Assembly (NCBI RefSeq): GCF_009668025.1
Contig: NZ_WJXZ01000012.1
Location: forward strand, 248,001-312,000
Direction: 5' to 3'
DNA from: Larkinella terrae
GTDB taxonomy: Bacteria > Bacteroidota > Bacteroidia > Cytophagales > Spirosomataceae
Length of the DNA: 64,000 bases
Part shown: positions 21,974-30,857 of the stretch, piece by piece
How the letters are laid out: each line of letters opens with the position of its first letter
How positions within the stretch are numbered: the stretch's first letter is position 1
Program-made: the position numbers and the translations under genes
Notes under the pieces: generated by a model
Seen by the model: only the letters and a program-made list of their open reading frames with translations
Database searches by the model: none
Told to the model about the DNA's origin: nothing

Positions 21974-24382
21974 GTGATTGCAAACGAACAATTGAATATA
22001 ACCGATACGCTAACGCAGGAAAAAATCCTGCAAGATTATCGACTGGCTTGTGAAAGCCGCCACGCCAGCCTGCTGGGTCGGCGTGAGGTGATGGGGGGAC
22101 GAGCCAAGTTCGGCATCTTCGGCGACGGCAAGGAAATTGCCCAGCTTGCAGCCGCTCATGCCTTCCAGGCCGGCGATTTTCGGTCGGGCTATTACCGCGA
22201 TCAGACGTTTGTAGTAGCCCTCGGTGAACTTCGCTGGACCGAATTCTTTGCCCAGCTTTACGCCCACACGGATGTTGAAGCCGATCCCAATTCCGCGGGT
22301 CGTCAAATGAACGGTCACTATGCCACCCGCTGGCTCGACGACAACGGTTTGTGGCGCAATCAAACCGAACTTTATAACTCCGTTGGTGATATTGCCCCGA
22401 CGGCAGGCCAGATTCCAAGATCAATTGGGCTGGCCTACGCATCGCGGCTGTATCGTGAAAATCCCCATCTAAATCTTTTGACGACATTCTCCCGAAATGG
22501 TAACGAAATTATTTTCGGAACTATCGGCGATGCGTCAACGACACAGGGAATGTTCTTCGAGACCATGAATGCCGCCGGAGTTTTGCAGGTTCCGCTGCTG
22601 ATGTCGGTCTGGGATGACGGCTACGGAATTTCCGTTCCGGTGGAATACCAGACCACGAAAGCCAGCATCTCGAAAGCTCTCGCCGGTTTTCAACGAACGG
22701 ATACCGAAAAAGGCATTGAAATCCTGACGGTAAAGGGCTGGGATTACCCGGCGCTGGTTGAAACCTACCAGAAAGCCGCCCGCATCTGCCGCGAAGAGCA
22801 CGTACCGGTACTGGTTCACGTACAGGAAGTTACGCAACCACAGGGACATTCAACCTCCGGTTCGCACGAGCGCTACAAAACCCCCGAACGGCTGGAATGG
22901 GAGCGTCAATACGATTGTAACCGGCACTTCCGCCACTGGATTCTGGAGAACGGTTTTGCCAGCGAAGATGAACTGGATACCATTGAACGGGAAGCCGCCC
23001 GCGTCACCAAAGCCGCTCGTCAGGAAGCCTGGAATGCCTATCTGGCTTCGTTAAAAGACGATTTCGATGAGGCCATGCACCTGTTGCAACTGGCCGCCGA
23101 AACCGCTAAAAACGGCGAACCGATTGCCCAGCTTCGGGCGCAATTGCGAACGACTCACGTACCCATCCGCCGGGACGCCGTCGCGGCCGTCAAACGGGCA
23201 TTGCGGTTTTTACGGACCGAAAATACGGAAGCCAAACAGGGCCTGCTGGCGTGGCTGAACCGCACAACCATCGAAAACGAAGAACGGTATAGTTCTCATT
23301 TATACAGTCAATCGCCGGATTCTCCCCTGAAAGTGACGCCCGTTGCCGCCCGCTATTCCGACGACAGTCCGCTGATCGACGGGTACCAGCTCATGCAGCG
23401 GTATTTCGACAGTCTTTTTAACCGCGATCCGCGCGTGGTGGCGCTGGGCGAAGATGTCGGACTCATTGGGGATGTGAATCAGGGCTTTGCCGGTTTGCAG
23501 GAAAAATACGGCGAGCTGCGCATCACCGACACCGGTATTCGCGAAACCACCATCATCGGGCAGGGCATTGGCATGGCCATGCGCGGGCTGAAACCGATCG
23601 TCGAGATCCAGTATTTCGATTATGTTTTTTACACGCTGGCGACCCTGACGGATGACCTGGCGACACTGCATTACCGCACCAAAGGCGGGCAGAAGGCGCC
23701 GGTCATCATTCGAACGCGCGGGCACCGGCTGGAAGGCATCTGGCACTCCGGTTCGCCCATGAGCGCGATGGTCAACAGCCTGCGCGGATTGCACGTTCTG
23801 GTTCCGCGCAACATGACCCAGGCCGCCGGTTTTTACAATACGCTCATCAAGGGCGACGACCCGGCGCTGGTAGTCGAATGCCTGAATGGGTATCGGCTCA
23901 AAGAGCGGTTACCGGAAAATCTGGACGAATTTTGTGTGCCGCTGGGCGTGCCGGAACTCCTGCGCGAAGGAACCGACATCACCATTGTGACCTACGGCTC
24001 GATGTGCCGGATCGTGCTGGAAGCCGCCGAACAGCTTCGCCAGTTTGATATTCACGCGGAAGTTATTGATGTACAGACGCTATTGCCGTTCGACCTTTCA
24101 CATTCCATTGTTGAATCCATCAAAAAAACCAGCCGGGTTCTGTTTGCCGACGAAGATCTTCCGGGTGGCGGTTCGGCCTATATGATGCAGGAAGTGGTTG
24201 AAAAACAAAACGCTTACCGCTACCTCGATTCCGCACCGCGCACGCTGTCGGCCAAAGCGCACCGCCCGGCCTACGGTTCCGACGGTGACTATTTCTCCAA
24301 GCCCAGCACGGAAGATGTTTTCGATATCGTATACGAATTAATGAACGAAGCCGATCCGATGCGTTTTCCGAAATTATATTGA
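21974..24382 (+). CDS. Fused alpha-beta E1 of a branched-chain/2-oxo acid dehydrogenase
   Basis: 802 residues. The N-terminal half is an E1 alpha with the thiamine diphosphate motif GDASTTQGMFFETMNAAG; the C-terminal half starts near residue 463 (LIDGYQLMQRYFDSLFNRDP) and is an E1 beta with GEDVGLIGDVNQGF, ETTIIGQGIGMA and VIDVQTLLPFD. The two chains, normally separate, form one polypeptide, as in many Bacteroidota. The reaction is decarboxylation of a 2-oxo acid, probably a branched-chain one, passing the acyl group to the lipoyl E2, which is not in this window. The start is GTG at 21974. A GACAAGAGA-type hairpin follows. Confidence 0.88.
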   Translation: MIANEQLNITDTLTQEKILQDYRLACESRHASLLGRREVMGGRAKFGIFGDGKEIAQLAAAHAFQAGDFRSGYYRDQTFVVALGELRWTEFFAQLYAHTDVEADPNSAGRQMNGHYATRWLDDNGLWRNQTELYNSVGDIAPTAGQIPRSIGLAYASRLYRENPHLNLLTTFSRNGNEIIFGTIGDASTTQGMFFETMNAAGVLQVPLLMSVWDDGYGISVPVEYQTTKASISKALAGFQRTDTEKGIEILTVKGWDYPALVETYQKAARICREEHVPVLVHVQEVTQPQGHSTSGSHERYKTPERLEWERQYDCNRHFRHWILENGFASEDELDTIEREAARVTKAARQEAWNAYLASLKDDFDEAMHLLQLAAETAKNGEPIAQLRAQLRTTHVPIRRDAVAAVKRALRFLRTENTEAKQGLLAWLNRTTIENEERYSSHLYSQSPDSPLKVTPVAARYSDDSPLIDGYQLMQRYFDSLFNRDPRVVALGEDVGLIGDVNQGFAGLQEKYGELRITDTGIRETTIIGQGIGMAMRGLKPIVEIQYFDYVFYTLATLTDDLATLHYRTKGGQKAPVIIRTRGHRLEGIWHSGSPMSAMVNSLRGLHVLVPRNMTQAAGFYNTLIKGDDPALVVECLNGYRLKERLPENLDEFCVPLGVPELLREGTDITIVTYGSMCRIVLEAAEQLRQFDIHAEVIDVQTLLPFDLSHSIVESIKKTSRVLFADEDLPGGGSAYMMQEVVEKQNAYRYLDSAPRTLSAKAHRPAYGSDGDYFSKPSTEDVFDIVYELMNEADPMRFPKLY

Positions 24383-24410
24383 GAGGAAAAAGCCGCGACG
24401 GCGGACCGTT

Positions 24411-24457
24411 TAGACAAGAGATAGGAGACTTCTATTCAATCTCGTGTCTCTTGTCTA
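24411..24457. repeat. Purine-rich inverted repeat, family 3 copy A
   Basis: 17-base arms (24411-24427 and 24441-24457; core TAGACAAGAGA) with two mismatches. Between the E1 gene and nuoI. Related copies at 33860-33992 and 57500-57578. Confidence 0.75.
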
Positions 24458-24478
24458 ACTTCTCTAATCTGCACCAAA

Positions 24479-25942
24479 ATGAGTCAGTACTTTAAAGATA
24501 TACAGGAAGGCATCCAGACGACGCTGACGGGTTTAAAGCTGACGTTCAGGCACTTGCTGGCAGCCCGCCAAAGCCGGAAACCGATCAATGTTCAGCAGCC
24601 GGATTATTTCGGGCAGGAGGGCGGAATCGTGACTCTTCAATACCCGTTCGAAACGATTCCGGTGCCGGACAATGGGCGCTACCGGCTGCACAATGAAATG
24701 GACGATTGCATCGTCTGTGATAAATGCGTTAAAGTTTGTCCGGTCGACTGCATCACCATCGACGCCATCAAAGCAACGGAAGAAGTCGGCAAGGCCTCGG
24801 ATGGTTCGCCCATTCGGTTGTATGCCGGCAAATTCGACATCGACATGGCAAAGTGCTGTTATTGTGGCCTTTGCACCACGGTTTGCCCGACGGAATGCCT
24901 GACGATGACGAAAACCTACGACTTCAGCGAGTTTGAATTAGGCAATATGACGTATCATTACGCCAATCTGACGCCCGAACAGGCCGACGAAAAGCGTAGT
25001 TTGTATGAACAGTTTGTCCGGGAAAAAGAAGAAGCCAAGGCCCGGCAAGCCGCAGCGAAAACCGCTCCAACGGTTGCACCAACGCCGGAAGCTCCGAAAA
25101 AACCAGTCTTCCGACCCGGTTTAAAACCGATACCCAAACCGGCGGAATCGGAGGCTACGTCAGGGGCACCACAACCCGCGTCCGAACCGGTTGAAACCGC
25201 TCCGGCTGCAGAAGTTCCGGCACCCAAACCACGCCCGGTTTTCCGACCGACGCTGAAAACACCCGCCAGTCAGCCGCCCAGCGAAGAGCAAAAACCGCTG
25301 ACCGAACAGAATTCAGCAGGATCAGCGGCCGAACATCCGCTCACGGACGTGACGCCCGACGAAGCAGAACGCATTGCGATGGAAGGGTTGGAAAAACCGG
25401 CTACTCCGACGCCCGCGCCCCGCCCCGCTTTCCGCCCGACCTTAAAACCAAAAACCGCTCCGCCAGCGGAAGAACCGAAAGCGGAGGAAACTGCGGCTGA
25501 AAGGCCCAAACCGGTTTTCCGCCCGACCTTAAAGCCCAAAACCGCTCCGGAAGCGGAAGCAGAAAAACCCGCTGCATCAGAAACAGAGCAGAAGGAACAA
25601 AAACCGGTAGCGGCAAAACCCGTTTTCCGACCAACCTTAAAACCCAAAACCGCTCCGCCAGTTGAAAATGCAAAACCGGCGGAAGTCGCGGAGGAAAAAC
25701 CGGCAGAAGAAGTAAAACCCGTTGCGGCAAAACCGGCTTTCCGGCCCACCATGCGGCCCAAAAACGCTCCAATTCCGGCCGCTGAAGAACCCAAACCGCT
25801 GGAACCCATTGGCGAAGTTCCCACTATTCCGGAACCATCCGAACCATCGGTGGACGAGCCAAAACCGGCGGAATCCGCTAAACCGCGACCGCCTTTCCGG
25901 CCCACGATGAAACCGAACCTCCCCCCAAAAGACGAATCATAA
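24479..25942 (+). CDS. nuoI: NADH-quinone oxidoreductase subunit I with long repetitive tail
   Basis: 487 residues against about 160-200 for usual NuoI. Residues 1-195 are the normal subunit with two 4Fe-4S motifs: C77-C80-C83-C87 and C126-C129-C132-C136, which carry electrons in the peripheral arm of complex I. From about residue 196 to the end is a Pro/Ala/Lys/Glu-rich tail with seven copies of an FRP[TG][LM][KR] motif at intervals of roughly 30-60 residues (for example KPVFRPTLKPK). The tail is in frame with normal codon use and nuoJ starts 24 bases later, so it is coding. Its function is unknown. No other complex I peripheral-arm genes are next to it. Confidence 0.9.
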   Translation: MSQYFKDIQEGIQTTLTGLKLTFRHLLAARQSRKPINVQQPDYFGQEGGIVTLQYPFETIPVPDNGRYRLHNEMDDCIVCDKCVKVCPVDCITIDAIKATEEVGKASDGSPIRLYAGKFDIDMAKCCYCGLCTTVCPTECLTMTKTYDFSEFELGNMTYHYANLTPEQADEKRSLYEQFVREKEEAKARQAAAKTAPTVAPTPEAPKKPVFRPGLKPIPKPAESEATSGAPQPASEPVETAPAAEVPAPKPRPVFRPTLKTPASQPPSEEQKPLTEQNSAGSAAEHPLTDVTPDEAERIAMEGLEKPATPTPAPRPAFRPTLKPKTAPPAEEPKAEETAAERPKPVFRPTLKPKTAPEAEAEKPAASETEQKEQKPVAAKPVFRPTLKPKTAPPVENAKPAEVAEEKPAEEVKPVAAKPAFRPTMRPKNAPIPAAEEPKPLEPIGEVPTIPEPSEPSVDEPKPAESAKPRPPFRPTMKPNLPPKDES

Positions 25943-25966
25943 TCATCAAGAAAATCAGTTAAATCA

Positions 25967-26491
25967 GTGGTCCAGATCGTTTTTTATTTATTCATTCTGT
26001 TTACCCTCGGCTCAGCGCTGGCGGTTTTGCTGACCAAAAATGTGCTGTATGCGGCTTTTTTCCTGCTGCTGACGCTACTGGGGGTTGCAGGTTTGTTTGT
26101 GCTGGCGGGAGCTGATTTTCTGGCGGTTTCGCAGATTATGATTTACATGGGCGGGGTGCTGGTGCTGGTTATTTTCGGGGTGATGTTGACGCACAAAGCC
26201 GATGCGCCCCAAACCGATTATACGCAGCCCAACACCATCCTGATCAAACACCGCAGCTGGCTGTGGGCGCTGGTGATCGCGGGCGGCATTTTCAGCGTCT
26301 TGTATACGGCCCTGGTGCGGGGGAATTTTGTGCTGCTGGGCCAGCGGGAAGTCTCCTATCGCTCAACGGTCGATACAATTGGACGGCTGCTCATGACGGA
26401 GTATTTAATCCCGTTTGAAATCGCCGGGGTGTTACTGCTGGTCGCACTCATTGGCGCAACAACTATCGCGGCTTCGTCACGAACCAACTAA
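25967..26491 (+). CDS. nuoJ: NADH-quinone oxidoreductase subunit J
   Basis: 174 residues, five hydrophobic helices. The typical NuoJ segment is in the third helix (VSQIMIYMGGVLVLVIFGVML), next to the pi-bulge region that shapes the proton channel. The start is GTG at 25967 (MVQIVFYLF). It works in the membrane arm of complex I. It is 24 bases from nuoI and 4 bases from nuoK. Confidence 0.92.
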   Translation: MVQIVFYLFILFTLGSALAVLLTKNVLYAAFFLLLTLLGVAGLFVLAGADFLAVSQIMIYMGGVLVLVIFGVMLTHKADAPQTDYTQPNTILIKHRSWLWALVIAGGIFSVLYTALVRGNFVLLGQREVSYRSTVDTIGRLLMTEYLIPFEIAGVLLLVALIGATTIAASSRTN

Positions 26492-26495
26492 TGCT

Positions 26496-26804
26496 ATGGA
26501 AATCAATTCCGGTTTATTTCTGCTCGTCGGAGCCGCGTTGTTCAGCATCGGGCTGGCCATTGTGATCCTGAAACGGCACGCCATCATGGTATTGATGGGC
26601 ATCGAACTGATGCTGAACGCGGTCAATCTGAACCTGATTACGTTCAGCCAAAATGACCCCGTTCGGCTGCAGGGGCAGTTATTCAGCCTGTTTGTTATGA
26701 TTGTAGCAGCCGCCGAAGCCGCCATTGCCCTGGCGATTATTCTGCAGGTTTACCGCCATTTCAAAACCGTTCAGCTGGATGATCTCAATGAGCTGAAGAA
26801 ATAG
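26496..26804 (+). CDS. nuoK: NADH-quinone oxidoreductase subunit K
   Basis: 102 residues from the ATG at 26496, the normal length for NuoK; an earlier in-frame start in nuoJ is not needed. Three membrane helices carry the conserved Glu residues of the family (GIELMLNAVNLNLI and AAAEAAIALAIIL). It is a small proton-translocating subunit of the complex I membrane arm. Its last 20 bases overlap the 3' end of the convergent rhodanese gene, leaving no room for a terminator, and nuoL, nuoM and nuoN do not follow. Confidence 0.92.
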   Translation: MEINSGLFLLVGAALFSIGLAIVILKRHAIMVLMGIELMLNAVNLNLITFSQNDPVRLQGQLFSLFVMIVAAAEAAIALAIILQVYRHFKTVQLDDLNELKK

Positions 26805-28182
26805 CACCGACGGACCGGTGAGCAGGCGTATTTTTAATCGCTCCCATGCCGCCTTCCACGTTGATCAGGTTATCAAACCCTCTGGCTTTCAGAATCGAAG
26901 CCGCCACCATCGAGCGGTATCCGCCTGCGCAATGAATAAAAACCGGGCGGTTTTTGTCGATGGCCGCCATGTGGTCATTCAACGAGTCCAAAGGCACATT
27001 ATTCGCACCTTCAACGTGCTCGACGGCAAACTCGTCGGATCTGCGCACATCCACAACTGTACCCTGCGTGTACTGGTCGGCGAACTCTTCCGCCGAAACT
27101 GACGCAATGGTATCCACTTCTTTTCCCACTCTCGTCCACGAGGCAAAACCGCCTTTCAGGTAACCGATGCTGTGATCATAGCCCACGCGGGCCAGCCGCA
27201 GAACGGTTTCTTCTTCCAGCCCGACGGGTGTCACCAGCGCGATGGGTTGTTTTAAATCCGAAATCAGCGCGCCAACCCAGGGTGCAAACTGTCCGTGCAA
27301 TCCAATATTGATCGAATTCGGGATGAAACCTTCCGCAAACTCCTTCGCGTCGCGCACATCCAGCACCAGCGCACCGGTTTCGTTGACGGCATCTTCAAAC
27401 TCATCCGGCGACAACGCATGTGCTCCGCGTTCCATCACGTCGTCGATGGCATCGTAGCCCTCCTTGTTCAGCCGGGCGTTTTCCGCAAAATAAGCCGGTG
27501 CTTTGGTCAGTCCGTCGAGAACCGCTTTGACAAAATCTTCCTTCGACTGCACCCGGAGTGCGTAATTAAACCGCTTCTGATTCCCGAGCGTGTCGGTGGT
27601 TTCCTTGCTCATGTTTTTCCCGCAGGCCGACCCGGCCCCGTGCGCCGGATACACAATCACGTCATCTTCCAGCGGCATAATCTGAGTGTGCAGGCTATCG
27701 TATAGCATTCCGGCCAGATCCTGCTCGGTCAGGTTGCCTTTGATCGCCAGATCCGGACGGCCCACGTCGCCGATAAACAAAGTATCGCCTGTGAAAATGG
27801 CGTGGTTTTTCCCGGTTTCGTCAATCAGCAGATACGTCGTCGATTCCGGCGTGTGGCCGGGCGTATGCAGGGCTTTGATGGTTATTTTTCCCAGTGTAAA
27901 TACCTCACCGTTTCGGGCGTGATGCGCTTCAAAACGGGTTTGGGCGTTCGGGCCATACACGATGGTGGCACCGGTTTTTTTGGCCAGATCAATGTGTCCG
28001 GAGACAAAATCGGCGTGGAAATGGGTTTCAAAAACGTATTTGATGCGAGCTCCGTTGCGTTCGGCTTTTTTCAGGTAGGGAGCGGTTTCTCGCAGGGGAT
28101 CGATCACGGCCGCTTCGCCCTCACTTTCAATGTAATACGCTCCCTGCGCCAGACATCCGGTATACAATTGTTCAATAATCAT
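26785..28182 (-). CDS. Persulfide dioxygenase-like MBL protein with two rhodanese domains
   Basis: 465 residues. The metallo-beta-lactamase domain (about 1-245) has THFHADFVSGH (His54, His56, Asp58), HTPGHTPES and GDTLFIGDVGRPDL, the ETHE1/BLH pattern of iron persulfide dioxygenases. Two rhodanese domains follow: the first (about 255-360) has no active-site Cys (LVTPVGLEEETV), the second has Cys418 in IHCAGGYRS and should be active. It oxidises glutathione or similar persulfide to sulfite and handles the sulfane sulfur. The stop region overlaps nuoK by 20 bases. The start overlaps the stop of the TauE-type exporter gene by four bases. Confidence 0.9.
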   Translation of the reverse strand: MIIEQLYTGCLAQGAYYIESEGEAAVIDPLRETAPYLKKAERNGARIKYVFETHFHADFVSGHIDLAKKTGATIVYGPNAQTRFEAHHARNGEVFTLGKITIKALHTPGHTPESTTYLLIDETGKNHAIFTGDTLFIGDVGRPDLAIKGNLTEQDLAGMLYDSLHTQIMPLEDDVIVYPAHGAGSACGKNMSKETTDTLGNQKRFNYALRVQSKEDFVKAVLDGLTKAPAYFAENARLNKEGYDAIDDVMERGAHALSPDEFEDAVNETGALVLDVRDAKEFAEGFIPNSINIGLHGQFAPWVGALISDLKQPIALVTPVGLEEETVLRLARVGYDHSIGYLKGGFASWTRVGKEVDTIASVSAEEFADQYTQGTVVDVRRSDEFAVEHVEGANNVPLDSLNDHMAAIDKNRPVFIHCAGGYRSMVAASILKARGFDNLINVEGGMGAIKNTPAHRSVGAISSAH

Positions 28183-28976
28183 AAGTTACCAAGTTCTTTC
28201 ACGAGAATAAAAACCGCCACTGCCAGCACCAAACCGCCAAAACTTCGCTTTAGGAGAATAGGTGGGATGAACCGGGAGAGGTAAACTCCCAGAACGATTC
28301 CACCCATTGAGAAAGCCGTAAATTTGAGCAAAAGCGGCCAATTCAAGTCGTTTCGGTGCAAATCGCCCAGAAAACCGACGATGGAATTGACGGAAATAAT
28401 CAATATGGATGTGGCAACGGCCCGTTGCATGGGCAAACCGGCCAGCAAAACCAGCATCGGCACAATCAGAAACCCGCCCCCGGCACCAATGGTTCCCGTC
28501 AGCACGCCAACGCCCAGCCCGTCCAGCGCCAGCAAAACCAGGCGGGGGGAACCCGCATCGTTCTCTTCCCGGTTGCGCTGCCGAAGCATGGCCAGTGCGG
28601 CCATGATCATCACAAAGACGAAAAAAAACAGGATCGATTCGTTCTTGGGAAATGAAAAGGAATGATATCGAAACAGCGGATCGGGCATGGCAGGTACTAA
28701 AAACCGCCGGGTGATGAATACCGAGAGAAACGAAGGTATGGCAAAAGCCGCCGTTACGGTAAAGTCAATCTTCTTTTTGAAAGCATACTCCACCGAACCC
28801 ACCAGCGAGGTTGCTCCGACCACAAACAACGAATACGTAGTAGCCATAATTGGCTGAATATGAAAAAGATAAACAAAAATAGGCACCGTCAAAATCGAGC
28901 CTCCACCTCCTGTCAATCCAATCACCAGTCCGGCAAAAATGGCCGCCGTATACCCCGCTAGCTCCGCAATGCTCAT
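28179..28976 (-). CDS. TauE/SafE-type sulfite/anion exporter
   Basis: 265 residues from the ATG at 28976 (MSIAELAGYT). An upstream ATG at 29012 lies beyond the -7 element at 28997-29004, so 28976 is preferred. About eight membrane helices; the GLTGGGGSILTVP and TGTIGAGGGFLIVP repeats are TauE/SafE signatures. It is likely to export sulfite or another sulfur oxyanion formed by the co-transcribed persulfide dioxygenase (ATGA overlap). This gives a compact sulfide-detoxification operon. Confidence 0.88.
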   Translation of the reverse strand: MSIAELAGYTAAIFAGLVIGLTGGGGSILTVPIFVYLFHIQPIMATTYSLFVVGATSLVGSVEYAFKKKIDFTVTAAFAIPSFLSVFITRRFLVPAMPDPLFRYHSFSFPKNESILFFFVFVMIMAALAMLRQRNREENDAGSPRLVLLALDGLGVGVLTGTIGAGGGFLIVPMLVLLAGLPMQRAVATSILIISVNSIVGFLGDLHRNDLNWPLLLKFTAFSMGGIVLGVYLSRFIPPILLKRSFGGLVLAVAVFILVKELGNL

Positions 28977-28996
28977 GTCCCGGTTGGGATTTTTTG

Positions 28997-29004
28997 CAAA
29001 ACTA
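28997..29004 (-). promoter_or_regulatory. Candidate -7 element (TAGTTTTG)
   Basis: Fits TAnnTTTG on the minus strand, 20 bases before the exporter start at 28976. No TTG at the proper distance upstream, so only half the promoter is visible. Confidence 0.45.
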
Positions 29005-29012
29005 CGGATCAT

Positions 29013-29059
29013 AAACGAAAAACTCCTAATCTCGGTAGAGTATTAGGAGTTTTTCGTTT
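29013..29059 (-). terminator. Terminator after the amino acid permease
   Basis: 18-base perfect arms (29013-29030 and 29042-29059, core ACTCCTAAT/ATTAGGAGT) with an 11-base loop and T-rich downstream arm on the minus strand. It ends the permease transcript and lies immediately before the exporter promoter. Confidence 0.85.
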
Positions 29060-29163
29060 TTCAGTTATATGGTATTCGGTGCTATTCTCTGCCAGGACTA
29101 ATGCGTTCAATTAATGGCGAATAACGAACGCGTCATCCGTAAACTGAAAACCGGTTACCGCAA

Positions 29164-30720
29164 TCAGGAACGCAGCTTGCTATGGTAACGACCGTAGGCG
29201 AAGTAAACCAGCAGACCGATGCCCATCCAGACGATCAGGCGCGTCCAGTTTTCCCAACCCAGGCTCAGAATCATCGAAAGACAAACGATAGCTCCCAGTG
29301 GGCATACGATCATGTACAGGGGTGTTTTGAACGGCCGGGGCAGATTTGGATCGGTTTTGCGCAAAATCATAATCCCGATGCAAACCAGAACGAAGGCAAA
29401 GAGGGTTCCGATGCTGGTCATGTCACCCACAACGCTGTCCGGAATGAAAGCCGCAAACAGGGATACAAACACAAAAAATACCCACTGTGAACGGTAAGGC
29501 GTTTTGTATTTGGGGTGCAGTTTGGAGAAAACCGCCGGTACCAGCCCATCTTTGCTCATGGTGTAGAACACGCGGGTTTGTCCCAAAAGCATGACGAGAA
29601 TCACGGACGAAAAACCGGCCAGAATGGCCACCGTCACCATCGATGCCAGCCATTCGTAACCCGGCATGTAATGCGTGATGGCGTACACCACCGACGCTTC
29701 TCCCCCCTGAGCGATGAAATCTTTGTAGGGAGCAATACCGGTCAGTACGTGCGAGAACAGGATGTAGAGCGCCGTACAGATGGCCAGCGAAACCAGAATA
29801 CCAACGGGCATATCTTTCTGCGGATTCTTGGCTTCCTGCGCGGCCGTTGAAACCGCATCGAAACCAATAAAAGCAAAAAATACAATACCGGCGCCCCGCA
29901 GAACCCCCAGCCAGCCGTGGTTGAGCGGATCGGCGTAGTTGTGTACCTGCCCGGTGCTGAGCGTAGCGGTTCCGGCATCGGCCGGAATCAGGTAGGGAAC
30001 GTGGTTAGCCGGGTTGATGTATTTCCAGGCGCAGCCGATGATCAGCAACACGATACTTACTTTGACGATCACAATGACGTTATTGAAGGTAGCCGACTCC
30101 TGGGTGCCACGAATCAACAACAAACTCAGCATCAGGAGAATAAAAACCGCAGGCAGGTTAATAATTCCGTGGACACCCGCTTCTCCGGCATACATCCCCA
30201 AGCCATCACTCACCTGAAAGGGCGAGTGACACCATTGATAGGGTATATGAAACTTGAAAAAGTCGTAGAAAAGGGCATTCAGATACTGCGACCAGCCAAT
30301 CGAAACCGTAGCCGCCCCCAGCGCGTATTCCAGCACCAGATCCCAGCCGATAATCCAGGCAATAAACTCGCCCATCGTGGTGTAGCTGTAGGTATAGGCG
30401 CTACCGGCAATCGGGATCATTGAAGCAAATTCGGCGTAACACAACCCGGCGAGCGCGCAGGCAAAGGCAGCAATGGCAAATGAAATCGTTACACCCGGCC
30501 CGGCGTGGCCGCCCGCTGCGGCTGCAGTCCGGACGAATAAACCGGCCCCGATGATCGCACCAATTCCTAAGGCGATCAAATTTGTTGAACTTAAAGTTCG
30601 CTTCAACGTGCCCTCCTGACCACTTCCGGGCTCATCCGAGGTCTCTGCGATGAGCTTCGAGATCGATTTCTTGGCCCAAAGTTGGCTTTTGGAATGCGTT
30701 GTTGTTTTGGTAGCCTCCAT
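29164..30720 (-). CDS. APC-family amino acid permease
   Basis: 518 residues, about twelve or more membrane helices. The N-terminal GIGAIIGAGLFVRTAAAAGG is the substrate-binding first-helix motif of the APC superfamily, and the FIGFDAVSTAAQEAKNPQKD motif is typical of cationic amino acid transporters. It likely imports amino acids by proton or sodium coupling; the exact substrate is not readable. It stands alone, with a terminator behind it and the SecDF terminator in front. No Bacteroidota promoter match was found upstream. Confidence 0.88.
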   Translation of the reverse strand: MEATKTTTHSKSQLWAKKSISKLIAETSDEPGSGQEGTLKRTLSSTNLIALGIGAIIGAGLFVRTAAAAGGHAGPGVTISFAIAAFACALAGLCYAEFASMIPIAGSAYTYSYTTMGEFIAWIIGWDLVLEYALGAATVSIGWSQYLNALFYDFFKFHIPYQWCHSPFQVSDGLGMYAGEAGVHGIINLPAVFILLMLSLLLIRGTQESATFNNVIVIVKVSIVLLIIGCAWKYINPANHVPYLIPADAGTATLSTGQVHNYADPLNHGWLGVLRGAGIVFFAFIGFDAVSTAAQEAKNPQKDMPVGILVSLAICTALYILFSHVLTGIAPYKDFIAQGGEASVVYAITHYMPGYEWLASMVTVAILAGFSSVILVMLLGQTRVFYTMSKDGLVPAVFSKLHPKYKTPYRSQWVFFVFVSLFAAFIPDSVVGDMTSIGTLFAFVLVCIGIMILRKTDPNLPRPFKTPLYMIVCPLGAIVCLSMILSLGWENWTRLIVWMGIGLLVYFAYGRYHSKLRS

Positions 30721-30805
30721 AAATAACCGAATAAAATTTTACGGATTAAATGTTTTGCAAAATAACGCTTTTGTCGTCTTAGACAATGAATGAAACCGAA
30801 AATTA

Positions 30806-30844
30806 AAAAAGGGATAAAGACAACGCCGGTCTTTATCCCTTTTT
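30806..30844 (-). terminator. SecDF transcript terminator
   Basis: Perfect 16-base arms (30806-30821 and 30829-30844; core GGGATAAAGAC) with a 7-base loop; the minus strand has a T-tract after the stem. It sits 14 bases after the secDF stop. Confidence 0.9.
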
Positions 30845-30857
30845 CCAAATTGAAACC

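Noticed and set aside
25270-25905. Minus-strand open frame of about 211 residues, Gly/Ser/Ala-rich, opposite the NuoI tail
   Set aside because: It is the complement of the repetitive plus-strand tail; its regularity follows from the repeats, and it has no start context or known family.
26415-26495. Longer start for NuoK inside nuoJ
   Set aside because: The ATG at 26496 gives the normal NuoK length and first helix.
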